Shown: positions 28,899 through 38,240 of the stretch, one piece after another
Numbering within the stretch: position 1 is the stretch's first letter
Layout: every line of letters starts with the position of its first letter
Assembly (NCBI RefSeq): GCF_030758455.1
Contig: NZ_CP132353.1
Coordinates: 2,914,001-2,978,000 of the forward strand
Direction of reading: 5' to 3'
DNA: 64,000 bases
Source of the DNA: Erwinia pyri
GTDB taxonomy: Bacteria; Pseudomonadota; Gammaproteobacteria; Enterobacterales; Enterobacteriaceae
Notes under the pieces: generated by a model
The model's input: only the letters and a program-made list of their open reading frames with translations
Databases searched by the model: none
Told to the model about the DNA's origin: nothing
Made by a program: the position numbers and the translations under genes

Positions 28899-29690
28899 AT
28901 GAATAAGCCGCTTTCACGTTTGGCTAATCAGCTGGTGCCCTGGGCGCTTCCGGTGCTGCTGATTGTGGTCTGGCAGATTGCCTCTCAGGCTGGCTGGCTT
29001 TCCACGCGGATCCTGCCCTCTCCTGAAGCCATTCTGATCACTTTCTGGAAGCTCTCTGCCAGCGGCGAGCTCTGGCAGCATCTTGCCATCAGCAGCTGGC
29101 GGGCAGCCGTAGGCTTCACCATCGGCGGTTCGATTGGCCTGATACTGGGGCTGATCACCGGGATGTCGCGGCTTGGCGAACGCCTGCTGGATACCTCGGT
29201 ACAGATGTTGCGTAACGTGCCGCATCTGGCGCTGATCCCACTGGTGATCCTCTGGTTTGGTATTGACGAGTCAGCCAAGATTTTTCTGGTGGCGCTCGGG
29301 ACAATGTTCCCCATCTACCTGAATACTTATCACGGTATTCGTAACATCGACCGTGGGCTGGTTGAGATGGCCCGCAGCTATGGCCTCTCTGGCTGGAGCC
29401 TGTTTATTCAGGTGGTGTTGCCGGGCGCCCTGCCCTCGATCATGGTAGGCGTACGTTTTGCGCTGGGCCTGATGTGGCTGACGCTGATCGTGGCAGAAAC
29501 CATTTCCGCTAATTCAGGAATCGGTTATCTGGCGATGAATGCCCGCGAGTTCCTGCAAACTGACGTGGTCGTGGTGGCCATTATTCTCTATGCCCTGCTC
29601 GGAAAACTGGCTGATGTCAGCGCGCTGTTACTGGAACGCGTCTGGCTGCGCTGGCATCCCGCTTATCAACTGAAAGAGGACAACGCATGA
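28899..29690 (+). CDS. ssuC: Aliphatic sulfonate ABC transporter permease SsuC
   Basis: 263 aa, as in E. coli. Inner-membrane permease with about six helices and the EAA-type cytoplasmic loop [42 protein letters not shown] 28899 is preferred: AGAGG lies at a proper distance upstream. A GTG at 28893 overlapping the ssuD stop would put the ribosome site directly against the start. Its stop overlaps the ssuB start (ATGA), implying coupled synthesis with the ATPase. Confidence 0.96.
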   Translation: MNKPLSRLANQLVPWALPVLLIVVWQIASQAGWLSTRILPSPEAILITFWKLSASGELWQHLAISSWRAAVGFTIGGSIGLILGLITGMSRLGERLLDTSVQMLRNVPHLALIPLVILWFGIDESAKIFLVALGTMFPIYLNTYHGIRNIDRGLVEMARSYGLSGWSLFIQVVLPGALPSIMVGVRFALGLMWLTLIVAETISANSGIGYLAMNAREFLQTDVVVVAIILYALLGKLADVSALLLERVWLRWHPAYQLKEDNA

Positions 29691-30475
29691 GCGAGTTAAC
29701 GCCTTCTCCGGCACGCCTCAATGCCGGAACGCCGCTGGTGATCGGCGGCGTCAGCAAGCAGTACAGAGACCGGACGGTCCTGAATAATATCGATCTGCAT
29801 ATTCCCGCCGGACAGTTTGTGGCGGTTGTGGGCCGCAGCGGCTGCGGGAAAAGTACGCTGTTGCGCCTGCTAGCGGGCCTGGAGAAGACCACGTCAGGGA
29901 GTTTACTTGCCGGAAACGCGCCGCTCAGTGATGCGCAGGATGACACCCGCCTGATGTTTCAAGATGCAAGATTGCTGCCCTGGAAAAGTATCATTGATAA
30001 CGTCGGGCTGGGCCTCAAGGGCAAGGCCTGGAAACAGAACGCGCTGGAGGCGCTGGAAGCTGTAGGGCTGGCCGACCGGGCGAAAGAGTGGCCAGCCGCG
30101 CTTTCCGGCGGGCAAAAGCAGCGCGTGGCGCTGGCCCGTGCACTGATCCATCGTCCTGGTCTGCTGCTGCTGGACGAACCGCTGGGCGCGCTGGACGCCC
30201 TGACCCGTATTGAAATGCAGGATTTGATCGAGTCGCTCTGGCAGAAGCACCACTTTACCGTACTGCTGGTGACGCATGACGTCAGTGAAGCGGTAGCGAT
30301 GGCTGACAGGGTGCTGCTGATAGAGGAGGGAAATATCGGGCTGGATCTGCAGGTGGATCTTCCTCGTCCACGCCGCAAAGGATCGGTGAGGCTGGCAGAG
30401 CTGGAGGCAGAAGTGCTGGATCGGGTGATGAAGCGTTCGCCGGCGGCAGCGGAAAAACGTTACGCTCAGCGGTGA
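29687..30475 (+). CDS. ssuB: Aliphatic sulfonate ABC transporter ATPase SsuB
   Basis: 262 aa nitrate/sulfonate-type ABC ATPase. Walker A is [10 protein letters not shown], the Q-loop is [12 protein letters not shown], the signature is [15 protein letters not shown], Walker B is [13 protein letters not shown], and the H-loop is [11 protein letters not shown]. It is the last gene of ssuEADCB. No classical terminator follows directly; the 442-bp spacer downstream is occupied by repeats and a large palindrome. Confidence 0.97.
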   Translation: MSELTPSPARLNAGTPLVIGGVSKQYRDRTVLNNIDLHIPAGQFVAVVGRSGCGKSTLLRLLAGLEKTTSGSLLAGNAPLSDAQDDTRLMFQDARLLPWKSIIDNVGLGLKGKAWKQNALEALEAVGLADRAKEWPAALSGGQKQRVALARALIHRPGLLLLDEPLGALDALTRIEMQDLIESLWQKHHFTVLLVTHDVSEAVAMADRVLLIEEGNIGLDLQVDLPRPRRKGSVRLAELEAEVLDRVMKRSPAAAEKRYAQR

Positions 30476-30614
30476 TAAAAGAGGTCAGCAGGTTAGCCTT
30501 GAAAGGCTATTACTGAACCTGAAGCGCGGCGAACATAATCGGCTCACAAGTGTGGAAGTAAAACTATGCTGGCGTAATCTGCCGTAAAGATGTGCAATAA
30601 AAAACGTGCTGGCA

Positions 30615-30719
30615 TGGCTGGCATAAGCTGCTCACAAAGACGCAAAAAGCGTCATCCCTGACAGCTCGGGCCGCGCCGTCCATGGCGCGGCACGCTTTGT
30701 TCCCAGCTTATGCCAGCCA
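30615..30719. repeat. Large branched palindrome (structured intergenic element)
   Basis: A perfect 16-bp outer stem (30615-30630 with 30704-30719) is followed inward by a symmetric 3x3 internal loop and a 6-bp stem (ACAAAG 30634-30639 with CTTTGT 30695-30700). Inside are two hairpins: ACGC-AAAAA-GCGT (30640-30652) and GCCGCGCC-GTCCAT-GGCGCGGC (30670-30691). It could act as an RNA 3' structure for ssu or pepN, a cruciform, or a dispersed repeat; which one is unknown. Confidence 0.8.
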
Positions 30720-30730
30720 CGCTTCACGTC

Positions 30731-30880
30731 CAGCGATAGCCTTTAAAAGGCAGTAAAGTCATCAGTGCTTAAGTTGAGCAATTTCCTGTTTAAAGCAGAT
30801 AAGTCATCCGTGCTCAAGTTCAGCAATTGCCTGTCTTAAGCAGAAAAGTCATCCGTGCTTAGTTCGGCTATTGCCTTTCA
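30731..30880. repeat. 45-bp tandem repeat, about 3.5 copies
   Basis: Units begin at 30751, 30796 and 30841, each with CAG-N-AAGTCATC-N-GTGCT near the start. Units 1 and 2 match at 37 of 45 positions, and the third has a one-base deletion. An in-phase half unit (30731-30750) precedes them. An inverted copy of the middle of the unit occurs at 30501-30522 (18 of 22 bases match 30814-30835 on the other strand). Confidence 0.85.
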
Positions 30881-30902
30881 GGGGCGGATTCTTATCCGCC
30901 CC
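30881..30902. terminator. Hairpin downstream of pepN
   Basis: GGGGCGGAT-TCTT-ATCCGCCCC, a perfect 9-bp stem, 15 nt after the pepN stop. The T-run is poor on both strands, so it may stabilise the mRNA 3' end rather than terminate strongly. Confidence 0.6.
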
Positions 30903-30917
30903 TTTACTCAACGAATA

Positions 30918-33533
30918 TCAGGCATTCAGCGCTTTACTGATTTTCTCGTAAAGATCGCCAGAGAGTTTATCCAGCCCTTTCAACTGCTCCAGCGCCTTAC
31001 GCATCAGCGCCTGACGGCCAGCATCATAGCGTTTCAGACGAATCAACGGTTCAATCATCCGTGCCGCAACCTGTGGATTACGCGTATTCAGATCGGAGAG
31101 GATCTCCACCAGGAACTGATAACCGCTGCCGTTAGCGGCGTGGAAGGCTGAAGGGTTAGCCGACGCGAACGCGCCAATCAGCGCACGAATGCGGTTTGGA
31201 TTGCTGAGCGTAAAGGAGCGGTGGCTCAGTAAGGCCCGAACGCGGTTCAGCACGTCTGGCGCCGGACTGGTAGCCTGCAGGGCGAACCATTTATCCATAA
31301 CCAGTCCATCCTGATGCCAGCGCTCATCGAACGCCACCAGCAGCGCCTCACGGCAGGGAAGCTGCGCCGCTACGGCAGCCGCCATTGCCGCCAGCGAATC
31401 GGTCATGTTATTCGCCTTGCTAAACTGCGCCTTAACCAATTTGTCCGCCAGCTCAACATCGCCAAAGGCCAGATAGCCCAGGCAGACATTTTTCAACGCG
31501 CGCTTGCCAATCTCCGCATGTTCAATACGGTAATCGGTGCTCTGGTTGGCGTTATAAACCGCCAGCCACTCATCAGCCAGCTCGGTCGCCAGCAGGCGTA
31601 CCAGCGAAGCACGCACATCTGCAATCGCCTGTGGATCGATGATCTCAAACAGCTCGGCTATCTCATTTTCACTTGGCAGCGAAAGGATCAGCGCCATCAG
31701 CGCCGGGTCGCTGTTCTCTTCCAGCAGCACCGCGCGGAAGGCGTCAGCGACATGCAGCGGCAGCGAAAGCGGCTGACCCTGTTGTTGGCGGGCGACATTC
31801 AACTTGATGTAGGTTGCCAGCAGGCTCTGCGCCGCATCCCAACGGGCAAAGTCATTACGGGCATGGCGCATCAGGAAGGTAAGCTGCGCATCGCTCCAGT
31901 TATAGTCAAGCTTCACCGGCGCGGAGAATTCCCGCAGCAGCGAAGGTACCGGCTGGAAATAGACTTTATCAAAGATGAAGCTCTGGAACTCTTCGGTGAC
32001 GTTGAGCACATTATGGACCGGATGGCCGTTATGCTGCAGCGGGATAACCTTGCCCTCGCCATCATAGAGTTCGATATCCAGCGGGATATGCAGCGGCAGC
32101 TTCTCTTTTTGATCGGCAGTGGCCGGCGTTCTCTGCGTGACGTGCAGCGTATACTGCTCCAGCTCGGGGTTGTAATCGTCGCGAATGGAGAGGATCGGCG
32201 TGCCGGACTGACTGTACCAGCGGCGGAACTGCGAAAGATCGACATTGGAAGCATCTTCCATCGCCTGCACAAAGTCATCGCAAGTTGCCGCGCTGCCGTC
32301 ATGGCGTTCAAAATAGAGCTGCATGCCTTTCTGGAAATTCTCTTCTCCCAGCAGCGTATGCATCATACGGATCACTTCTGAACCCTTCTCATACACCGTC
32401 AGGGTATAGAAGTTGTTCATTTCGATCACCTGTTCAGGGCGGATCGGGTGCGCCATCGGGCTGGCATCTTCAGCAAACTGAGCGCCACGCATAATGCGGA
32501 CGTTATCGATACGGTTCACCGCACGAGAGCCTAAATCGGAGCTGAACTCCTGGTCGCGGAACACCGTCAGCCCCTCTTTCAGGCTGAGCTGGAACCAGTC
32601 GCGGCAGGTCACGCGGTTGCCGGTCCAGTTATGGAAATATTCGTGGCCGATCACCGCTTCAATGCCGAGGTAATCTTTATCGGTGGCAGTTTCCGCCTTC
32701 GCCAGCACATATTTAGAGTTAAAGACGTTAAGGCCTTTGTTCTCCATGGCGCCCATGTTGAAGAAGTCCACGGCGACGATCATAAAGATGTCCAGGTCAT
32801 ACTCCAGACCAAACCGCTCTTCATCCCACTTCATGCTGTTTTTCAGCGAGGTCATCGCCCAATCTGCACGGTCCAGATTGCCGCGATCGACAAAGATCTC
32901 CAGCGCAACGTCACGGCCTGAGCGGGTTTTAAAGCTGTCGCGCAGCACGTCAAAATCACCGGCCACCAGCGCAAACAGGTAACAAGGTTTCGGGAAGGGA
33001 TCTTCCCATTTCATCCAGTGACGGCCATCTTCCATCTGGCCACCGTCAATGCGGTTTCCGTTGGAGAGGAGATAGGGAAAGAGCGTCTGTTCGGCAATAA
33101 TAGTGGTAGTAAAGCGGGCCAGTACATCCGGGCGATCAAGATACCAGGTAATATGCCGGAAGCCTTCAGCTTCACATTGCGTACAGAGCGCTTCACCCGA
33201 TTTATAGAGGCCTTCCAGCGCGGTATTCTGGTCAGGATGAATGTCATTGACGATTTTCATCGTGAACGTCTCTGGCAACTGCTCAACGATCAGCGCCCCC
33301 TCTTCAAGGCGGTAGTGCGCCCAGGCAACGTCATCTATCTCTAGCGAGATAAGCGTGAGATCTTCCCCATCCAGGCGCAGCTCTGCCCCTTCAGCGCCCA
33401 GTTTTTTGACGCGGCTGATGGCGGTCACCTGGGTAGTGCTGGCATCCAGATTGAAAGTCAGATCGATATCGGTAATGGTAAAATCTGGAGCACGATAATC
33501 ATGGCGATTTTTGGCTTGTGGCAGTTGCGTCAT
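30918..33533 (-). CDS. pepN: Aminopeptidase N
   Basis: 871 aa M1-family zinc metallopeptidase, the main broad-specificity cytosolic aminopeptidase. The exopeptidase motif is GAMEN, the zinc motif is VIGHEYFHNW (HExxH) with the third ligand glutamate in SLKEGLTVFRDQEFSSD. The N-terminal beta domain starts MTQLPQAKNRHDYRAPDF as in E. coli. It is divergent from pncB. A spaced 8-bp inverted repeat (33585-33613) lies in the shared promoter region. Confidence 0.98.
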   Translation of the reverse strand: MTQLPQAKNRHDYRAPDFTITDIDLTFNLDASTTQVTAISRVKKLGAEGAELRLDGEDLTLISLEIDDVAWAHYRLEEGALIVEQLPETFTMKIVNDIHPDQNTALEGLYKSGEALCTQCEAEGFRHITWYLDRPDVLARFTTTIIAEQTLFPYLLSNGNRIDGGQMEDGRHWMKWEDPFPKPCYLFALVAGDFDVLRDSFKTRSGRDVALEIFVDRGNLDRADWAMTSLKNSMKWDEERFGLEYDLDIFMIVAVDFFNMGAMENKGLNVFNSKYVLAKAETATDKDYLGIEAVIGHEYFHNWTGNRVTCRDWFQLSLKEGLTVFRDQEFSSDLGSRAVNRIDNVRIMRGAQFAEDASPMAHPIRPEQVIEMNNFYTLTVYEKGSEVIRMMHTLLGEENFQKGMQLYFERHDGSAATCDDFVQAMEDASNVDLSQFRRWYSQSGTPILSIRDDYNPELEQYTLHVTQRTPATADQKEKLPLHIPLDIELYDGEGKVIPLQHNGHPVHNVLNVTEEFQSFIFDKVYFQPVPSLLREFSAPVKLDYNWSDAQLTFLMRHARNDFARWDAAQSLLATYIKLNVARQQQGQPLSLPLHVADAFRAVLLEENSDPALMALILSLPSENEIAELFEIIDPQAIADVRASLVRLLATELADEWLAVYNANQSTDYRIEHAEIGKRALKNVCLGYLAFGDVELADKLVKAQFSKANNMTDSLAAMAAAVAAQLPCREALLVAFDERWHQDGLVMDKWFALQATSPAPDVLNRVRALLSHRSFTLSNPNRIRALIGAFASANPSAFHAANGSGYQFLVEILSDLNTRNPQVAARMIEPLIRLKRYDAGRQALMRKALEQLKGLDKLSGDLYEKISKALNA

Positions 33534-33584
33534 AAGTCCTTCTCACGTCGATAATTAGTTAACCTTTTCAAGTCTATTCCTGTT

Positions 33585-33613
33585 AGCGCGATGTTGCCAT
33601 GTAGAATCGCGCT
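33585..33613. promoter_or_regulatory. Spaced inverted repeat in the pepN-pncB promoter region
   Basis: AGCGCGAT-N13-ATCGCGCT, two perfect 8-bp arms, 52 bp upstream of the pepN start. It may be a protein-binding site or an mRNA leader hairpin; no regulator is recognised. Confidence 0.4.
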
Positions 33614-33796
33614 GCGGGGGGAATAGCGCCTTAAAAGACACATCCCATTAACAAGCGCACGGATTGCCCTCGACCTTGTCCGCTGAATTGTGTTGTGATC
33701 GGGTTCAATAAATGAGGAATCAAGTTATACTCCTGCGTCATTTCTTTTTTTATAACCAGGGATAACGCTCTTCGCCAGAGGATGCTGAAACGCACC

Positions 33797-35002
33797 ATGA
33801 CACGACATGCTACCCCGATCCTGACCACGTTGCTGGACACGGACGCCTATAAGCTGCATATGCAGCAGGCCGTGTTCCACCGTTATAAAAAAGTTTCCGT
33901 GGTGGCCGAGTTCCGCTGCCGGGGCGACGACCTGTTGGGTATTTATGCTGATGAGATTGTCCGGGAGATAGCCTCAATGCAGGCGCTGGCGCTGACGGAT
34001 GAAGAGGCCGACTATCTTGCTACCCTGCCTTTCTTTAAGGCGGACTATCTCGCCTGGCTGCGCCAGTATCGTTACGATCCTTCACTCGTCCGCGTTCGCA
34101 ACCATCAGGGCAAGCTGGATATTCGTATCAGCGGTTCATGGCTGGATGTGATCATGTGGGAAGTGCCGCTGCTGGCGCTGATCAGTGAGGTGGTGCATCG
34201 CCACCGCTCGCCGCTGGTTACCGCAGCGATGGCCGTCGATCATCTGCAGACCCGTCTGGCCGATTTCAAAACCATGACGGCCGATCTCGATATGTCCCGC
34301 TTTAAGCTGATGGACTTTGGTACGCGCCGTCGTTTCTCCCGCGAAGTGCAGCAGGCGATTGTCGGCACGCTCAAGCAGGAGTTCCCGTGGCTGGTAGGTT
34401 CCAGTAACTATGACGTTGCCCGTCGGTTAAACATCACACCGGTGGGCACGCAGGCACATGAATGGTTTCAGGCGCATCAGCAGATCAGTCCGGTTCTGGC
34501 AAACAGCCAGCGGGCGGCGTTGCAGGCCTGGCTGGATGAATATCCTGATACTCTGGGAATAGCGCTGACCGACTGTATCACTATGGATGCCTTCCTGCGT
34601 GATTTCGGCGAGAACTTTGCCACCCGTTACCAGGGGCTGCGCCATGACTCGGGCGACCCGGTTGAATGGGGCGAGAAAGCTATTGCGCATTACGAGAAGC
34701 TTGGTATCGATCCTCGCAGCAAAACGCTGGTCTTCTCCGACAACCTCGACCTGGAAAAAGCCGTGGCGCTTTATCGCCACTTTGGCCAGCGCGCTAACGT
34801 TATTTTTGGCATCGGCACCCGTCTGACCTGCGATATCCCGCAGGTTAAGCCGCTGAATATCGTCATTAAGCTGGTAGAGTGTAACGGCAAGCCAGTGGCT
34901 AAACTCTCTGACAGCCCGGGCAAAACTATTTGCCAGGACAAAGCCTTCGTTCGCGCCCTGCGTAAAGCCTTCGATCTGCCGCTGGTGAAAAAAGCCAGTT
35001 AG
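33797..35002 (+). CDS. pncB: Nicotinate phosphoribosyltransferase
   Basis: 401 aa. First step of the NAD salvage (Preiss-Handler) pathway: nicotinate plus PRPP to nicotinate mononucleotide, with ATP hydrolysis. Signatures: [46 protein letters not shown] (the histidine phosphorylated in the family), [16 protein letters not shown] and [24 protein letters not shown]. The ATG at 33797 aligns with E. coli; an ATG five codons earlier (33782) sits right against AGAGG. Neither has ideal spacing, so the start is uncertain by five residues. Confidence 0.96.
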   Translation: MTRHATPILTTLLDTDAYKLHMQQAVFHRYKKVSVVAEFRCRGDDLLGIYADEIVREIASMQALALTDEEADYLATLPFFKADYLAWLRQYRYDPSLVRVRNHQGKLDIRISGSWLDVIMWEVPLLALISEVVHRHRSPLVTAAMAVDHLQTRLADFKTMTADLDMSRFKLMDFGTRRRFSREVQQAIVGTLKQEFPWLVGSSNYDVARRLNITPVGTQAHEWFQAHQQISPVLANSQRAALQAWLDEYPDTLGIALTDCITMDAFLRDFGENFATRYQGLRHDSGDPVEWGEKAIAHYEKLGIDPRSKTLVFSDNLDLEKAVALYRHFGQRANVIFGIGTRLTCDIPQVKPLNIVIKLVECNGKPVAKLSDSPGKTICQDKAFVRALRKAFDLPLVKKAS

Positions 35003-35015
35003 TCCCAGCTTTAGA

Positions 35016-35042
35016 AGAGAAGAGGCTCCCCCCTCTTCTCTT
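35016..35042 (+). terminator. Hairpin downstream of pncB
   Basis: AGAGAAGAGG-CTCCCC-CCTCTTCTCT, a perfect 10-bp stem 14 nt after the pncB stop. It is followed by only a short T stretch. Confidence 0.65.
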
Positions 35043-35127
35043 GTTAACACTGCCGAATATCTGAATAAATCTCCCGCAGAACAACGAATTCTTCTTGTGT
35101 CTCGCCTGTCGGCAAGTAACATAGCAC

Positions 35128-35155
35128 TACCCCAAATCCGGGGTAATTTTCTTTA
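35128..35155 (+). promoter_or_regulatory. Hairpin in the asnS leader
   Basis: TACCCC-AAATCC-GGGGTA (35128-35145) followed by ATTTTCTTT, ending about 27 nt before the asnS ATG. It has terminator-like geometry, so it could attenuate asnS, but no leader peptide rich in Asn codons was seen. Confidence 0.45.
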
Positions 35156-35181
35156 ATCCTGATTAATAGTGAGAGACTTTT

Positions 35182-36582
35182 ATGAGCGTTGTGCCTGTAG
35201 CGGATGTACTGCAAGGCCGGGTCGCGGTTGACAGTGAAGTCACCGTACGCGGCTGGGTACGTACAAGAAGAGATTCAAAAGCTGGTATTTCCTTCATCGC
35301 CGTGTATGACGGCTCCTGCTTTAATCCCGTCCAGGCTGTCGTCAATAATTCTCTGAATAATTATCAGGACGAAGTGCTGCGACTGACTACCGGCTGTTCC
35401 GTAGCGATCACCGGTAAAGTGGTGGAGTCACCGGGCGAAGGCCAGAGCTTTGAAATTCAGGCGACCCATGTGGAAGTGGTAGGCTGGGTTGACGATCCGG
35501 ATACCTATCCGATGGCCGCCAAGCGTCACAGCATTGAGTACCTGCGTGAAGTGGCTCACCTGCGCCCGCGCACTAACCTGATTGGGGCGGTTGCCCGCGT
35601 TCGTCATACGCTGTCACAGGCTCTGCACCGTTTCTTTGATGAGCAGGGTTTCTTCTGGGTCTCCACCCCGCTGATCACCGCTTCCGATACCGAAGGCGCC
35701 GGGGAAATGTTCCGCGTTTCCACGCTGGATCTGGAAAACCTGCCGCGCACGCCTGAAGGGAAAATCAATTTTGACGAAGATTTCTTCGGTAAAGAAGCGT
35801 TCCTGACCGTCTCCGGGCAGCTGAATGGCGAAACCTACGCCAGCGCCCTCTCCAAAATTTATACCTTTGGCCCTACTTTCCGCGCGGAAAACTCCAATAC
35901 CAGCCGTCACCTGGCTGAGTTCTGGATGCTGGAGCCGGAAGTTGCTTTTGCCGATCTGGAAGATAACGCTGCCCTGGCGGAAGCGATGCTCAAGTATGTC
36001 TTCAAAGCGGTTCTGGAAGAGCGCGCTGACGATATGGCTTTCTTTGCCGAACGCGTAGACAAAGAGGCGATTACTCGTCTGGAGCAATTTGTAACCACTG
36101 ATTTTGCTCAGGTTGATTACACCGATGCGGTTGAGATCCTGATTAACTGTGGTGAGAAATTTGAGAACGCCGTCTCCTGGGGCATCGATCTCTCTTCTGA
36201 ACATGAGCGTTACCTGGCAGAAAAACACTTTAAAGCGCCGGTGGTGGTCAAAAACTACCCTAAAGATATCAAAGCGTTTTATATGCGCCTTAATGACGAC
36301 GGCAAAACCGTTGCAGCGATGGACGTTCTGGCTCCGGGTATTGGTGAAATTATCGGAGGTTCGCAGCGTGAAGAGCGTCTTGATGTACTGGATGCCCGCC
36401 TGGCCGAAATGGGTCTGAATAAAGAAGATTACTGGTGGTATCGTGACCTGCGTCGCTACGGCACCGTTCCTCATTCCGGCTTTGGATTAGGTTTCGAACG
36501 GTTAATCGCTTATGTCACTGGTGTGCAAAATGTAAGGGATGTTATCGCCTTCCCAAGGACGCCACGTAACGCCACCTTCTGA
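35182..36582 (+). CDS. asnS: Asparaginyl-tRNA synthetase
   Basis: 466 aa class IIb aminoacyl-tRNA synthetase, identical in length to E. coli AsnS. An N-terminal OB-fold anticodon-binding domain ([26 protein letters not shown]) precedes the catalytic core. Motif 2 lies in [25 protein letters not shown], and motif 3 is [15 protein letters not shown] near the C-terminus. Ribosome site GAGAGAC. A good terminator follows. Confidence 0.99.
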   Translation: MSVVPVADVLQGRVAVDSEVTVRGWVRTRRDSKAGISFIAVYDGSCFNPVQAVVNNSLNNYQDEVLRLTTGCSVAITGKVVESPGEGQSFEIQATHVEVVGWVDDPDTYPMAAKRHSIEYLREVAHLRPRTNLIGAVARVRHTLSQALHRFFDEQGFFWVSTPLITASDTEGAGEMFRVSTLDLENLPRTPEGKINFDEDFFGKEAFLTVSGQLNGETYASALSKIYTFGPTFRAENSNTSRHLAEFWMLEPEVAFADLEDNAALAEAMLKYVFKAVLEERADDMAFFAERVDKEAITRLEQFVTTDFAQVDYTDAVEILINCGEKFENAVSWGIDLSSEHERYLAEKHFKAPVVVKNYPKDIKAFYMRLNDDGKTVAAMDVLAPGIGEIIGGSQREERLDVLDARLAEMGLNKEDYWWYRDLRRYGTVPHSGFGLGFERLIAYVTGVQNVRDVIAFPRTPRNATF

Positions 36583-36620
36583 TTTAACGCATTAAATATA
36601 AGAAATTCATATATATACTC

Positions 36621-36646
36621 AAGGTCAGCTCTGCTGGCCTTTTTTT
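36621..36646 (+). terminator. asnS terminator
   Basis: GGTCAGC-TCT-GCTGGCC stem (one G-T pair, 36623-36639) followed by seven T. Confidence 0.9.
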
Positions 36647-36687
36647 ATTTTTGTAAATTTAGAGATGGTTCACAAAGTTCCGTGTTT

Positions 36688-36883
36688 TTTACATTTTGTA
36701 ATACATATTTTCCTCCTGTAACCAGAATAGGAGATTAGTAGCATTTTCGGGCTAGATAATCGTCTCAGTGAATGGAAAGATGCGTGCAGACACAGGAAGA
36801 CACCAAACTCTCTTCAGGGTTCTGTAAAGAATGGTTGACGGCAGTGGCAGGTGTCCAAATAACTCCAATGAGGGTAATAAAAA
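36688..36883 (+). promoter_or_regulatory. ompF promoter and leader (OmpR boxes, MicF target region)
   Basis: TTTACATTTTGTAATACATA at 36688-36707 closely resembles the OmpR F1 box of E. coli ompF, and further TTTT/TGTAAC-type OmpR-like sequence follows to about 36750. GATAAT (36755-36760) is a likely -10. The leader from about 36770 keeps the E. coli segment GAATGGAAAGATGCGTGCAG, the ACACCAAACTCTC stretch, and the MicF-pairing GGCAGTGGCAGGTGTC / ATGAGGGTAATAA region next to the start. This supports osmotic and sRNA control as in E. coli. Confidence 0.75.
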
Positions 36884-38032
36884 ATGATGAAGCGCAACAT
36901 TCTGGCACTGGTTATCCCGGCCCTGTTAGCAGCTGGTGCAGCCAATGCAGCAGAAGTTTATAACAAAGACGGCAACAAGCTGGACCTCTATGGTAAAGCT
37001 GTTGGTCTGCACTATTTTTCTGACAACGACGGTAACGACGGCGATCAGTCTTATGTTCGTTTTGGTTTTAAAGGTGAAACCCAGATCAACGACATGCTGA
37101 CCGGTTACGGCCAGTGGGAATACAATTTCCAGACCAATAATTCTGAAGGTTCTGATGCACAAGACGGTAATAAAACTCGTCTTGGCTTCGCAGGTCTGAA
37201 ATTTGCTGAGTTTGGTTCAATTGATTACGGCCGTAACTATAGCCTGCTTTACGACCCAATGGGTTGGACAGATATGCTGCCAGAATTTGGCGGTGATTCA
37301 GCTTATACCGATATCGGTGTCCTGGGCGGCCGTACTACAGGCGTCCTGACCTATCGTAACACCAACTTCTTCGGCCTGGTTGATGGCTGGGACTTTGCTG
37401 TTCAGTATCAGGGTAAAAACGACCGTGATGACATTCGTCGTGCTAATGGCGACGGCTACGCGCTCTCTACCAGCTACACCTCACCAATCGGTTTAGGCGT
37501 GTCAGGTGCTTACGGTTCATATGACCGTACCAATGCGCAAGCTTCAGGTGTTCGTGCTGTGACTAATGACGATGGCGATACTGTAGGAACGCTCAATAAC
37601 GGTGCCGGCAAACGTGCAGAAGCATGGGCAACTGCTATTAAGTATGATGCTAACAACATTTATCTTGCCGCTATGTACGGTGAAACCCGTAATGCAACGC
37701 CATTCTCTACTACTGGTGTAGCAGACAATGGAGAAACTGGCGATGTAAGTTCTTTTGCTAATAAAGCACAGAACTTTGAGTTGGTGGCACAGTATCAGTT
37801 CGACTTCGGTCTGCGTCCTTCCCTGGGCTACGTCCAGTCTAAAGGCAAAGATATTGGCAATGGCGTTGGCGATGCTGACCTGATCAAATATGTTGAGGTT
37901 GGCGCTACTTATTACTTCAACAAAAACATGTCAACCTATGTTGATTACCAGATCAACCTGCTGGATGACAATAACCCACTGGGTCTGAACACCGACGACA
38001 CTGTTGCACTTGGTCTGGTTTACCAGTTCTGA
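36884..38032 (+). CDS. ompF: Outer membrane porin OmpF
   Basis: 382-aa general porin. Signal peptide [22 protein letters not shown], mature start [16 protein letters not shown]. Constriction loop L3 contains [11 protein letters not shown]. The last strand ends GLVYQF with the terminal Phe needed for BAM assembly. Position between asnS and aspC and the conserved leader identify it as the ompF orthologue. It is about 20 residues longer than E. coli OmpF; the extra length is mainly in external loops, such as the one reading [17 protein letters not shown] and the segment [15 protein letters not shown]. Confidence 0.95.
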   Translation: MMKRNILALVIPALLAAGAANAAEVYNKDGNKLDLYGKAVGLHYFSDNDGNDGDQSYVRFGFKGETQINDMLTGYGQWEYNFQTNNSEGSDAQDGNKTRLGFAGLKFAEFGSIDYGRNYSLLYDPMGWTDMLPEFGGDSAYTDIGVLGGRTTGVLTYRNTNFFGLVDGWDFAVQYQGKNDRDDIRRANGDGYALSTSYTSPIGLGVSGAYGSYDRTNAQASGVRAVTNDDGDTVGTLNNGAGKRAEAWATAIKYDANNIYLAAMYGETRNATPFSTTGVADNGETGDVSSFANKAQNFELVAQYQFDFGLRPSLGYVQSKGKDIGNGVGDADLIKYVEVGATYYFNKNMSTYVDYQINLLDDNNPLGLNTDDTVALGLVYQF

Positions 38033-38069
38033 TTGCCTGCCGGGGTGATTCGTCATCCCGCGCAAACTC

Positions 38070-38096
38070 AAAACGGGGCTTCGGCCCCGTTTTTGT
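38070..38096 (+). terminator. ompF terminator
   Basis: ACGGGGC-TTCG-GCCCCGT hairpin (38073-38090) with a stable UUCG loop and a following T-run. Confidence 0.95.
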
Positions 38097-38240
38097 TTAC
38101 TGCACTTCGCTAATCCCTGCTCCTTTGATCTTCCCCCGCTTCTTTCCCGTAATTTTAAACGCAAACGGTTGGCATTTTGTGCGCCGTGGCGGTAACCTGA
38201 GTGCACATTTCGCTCCAGATTACGCTAACGGACTCCGACT

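Larger units (their letters stand above)
30476..30917. repeat. Repeat-rich ssuB-pepN spacer, no gene seen
   Basis: 442 bp between two stop codons. In order it holds an inverted partial copy of the 45-bp unit (30501-30522), the branched palindrome (30615-30719), the in-phase 45-bp tandem repeats (30731-30880) and the pepN 3' hairpin (30881-30902). The 30523-30614 part shows nothing I recognise. Confidence 0.8.

Noticed and set aside
30496..30511. AGCCT-TGAA-AGGCT hairpin as ssuB terminator
   Set aside because: The stem is five base pairs without a T-run; it is better seen as part of the inverted repeat copy.
31314..32381. 355-codon open frame on the plus strand
   Set aside because: Antisense to the intact pepN gene. 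Its composition (rich in Gln, Arg, His, Leu) is typical of a shadow frame.
35614..36474. 286-codon minus-strand frame
   Set aside because: Antisense to asnS, which is complete and highly conserved.
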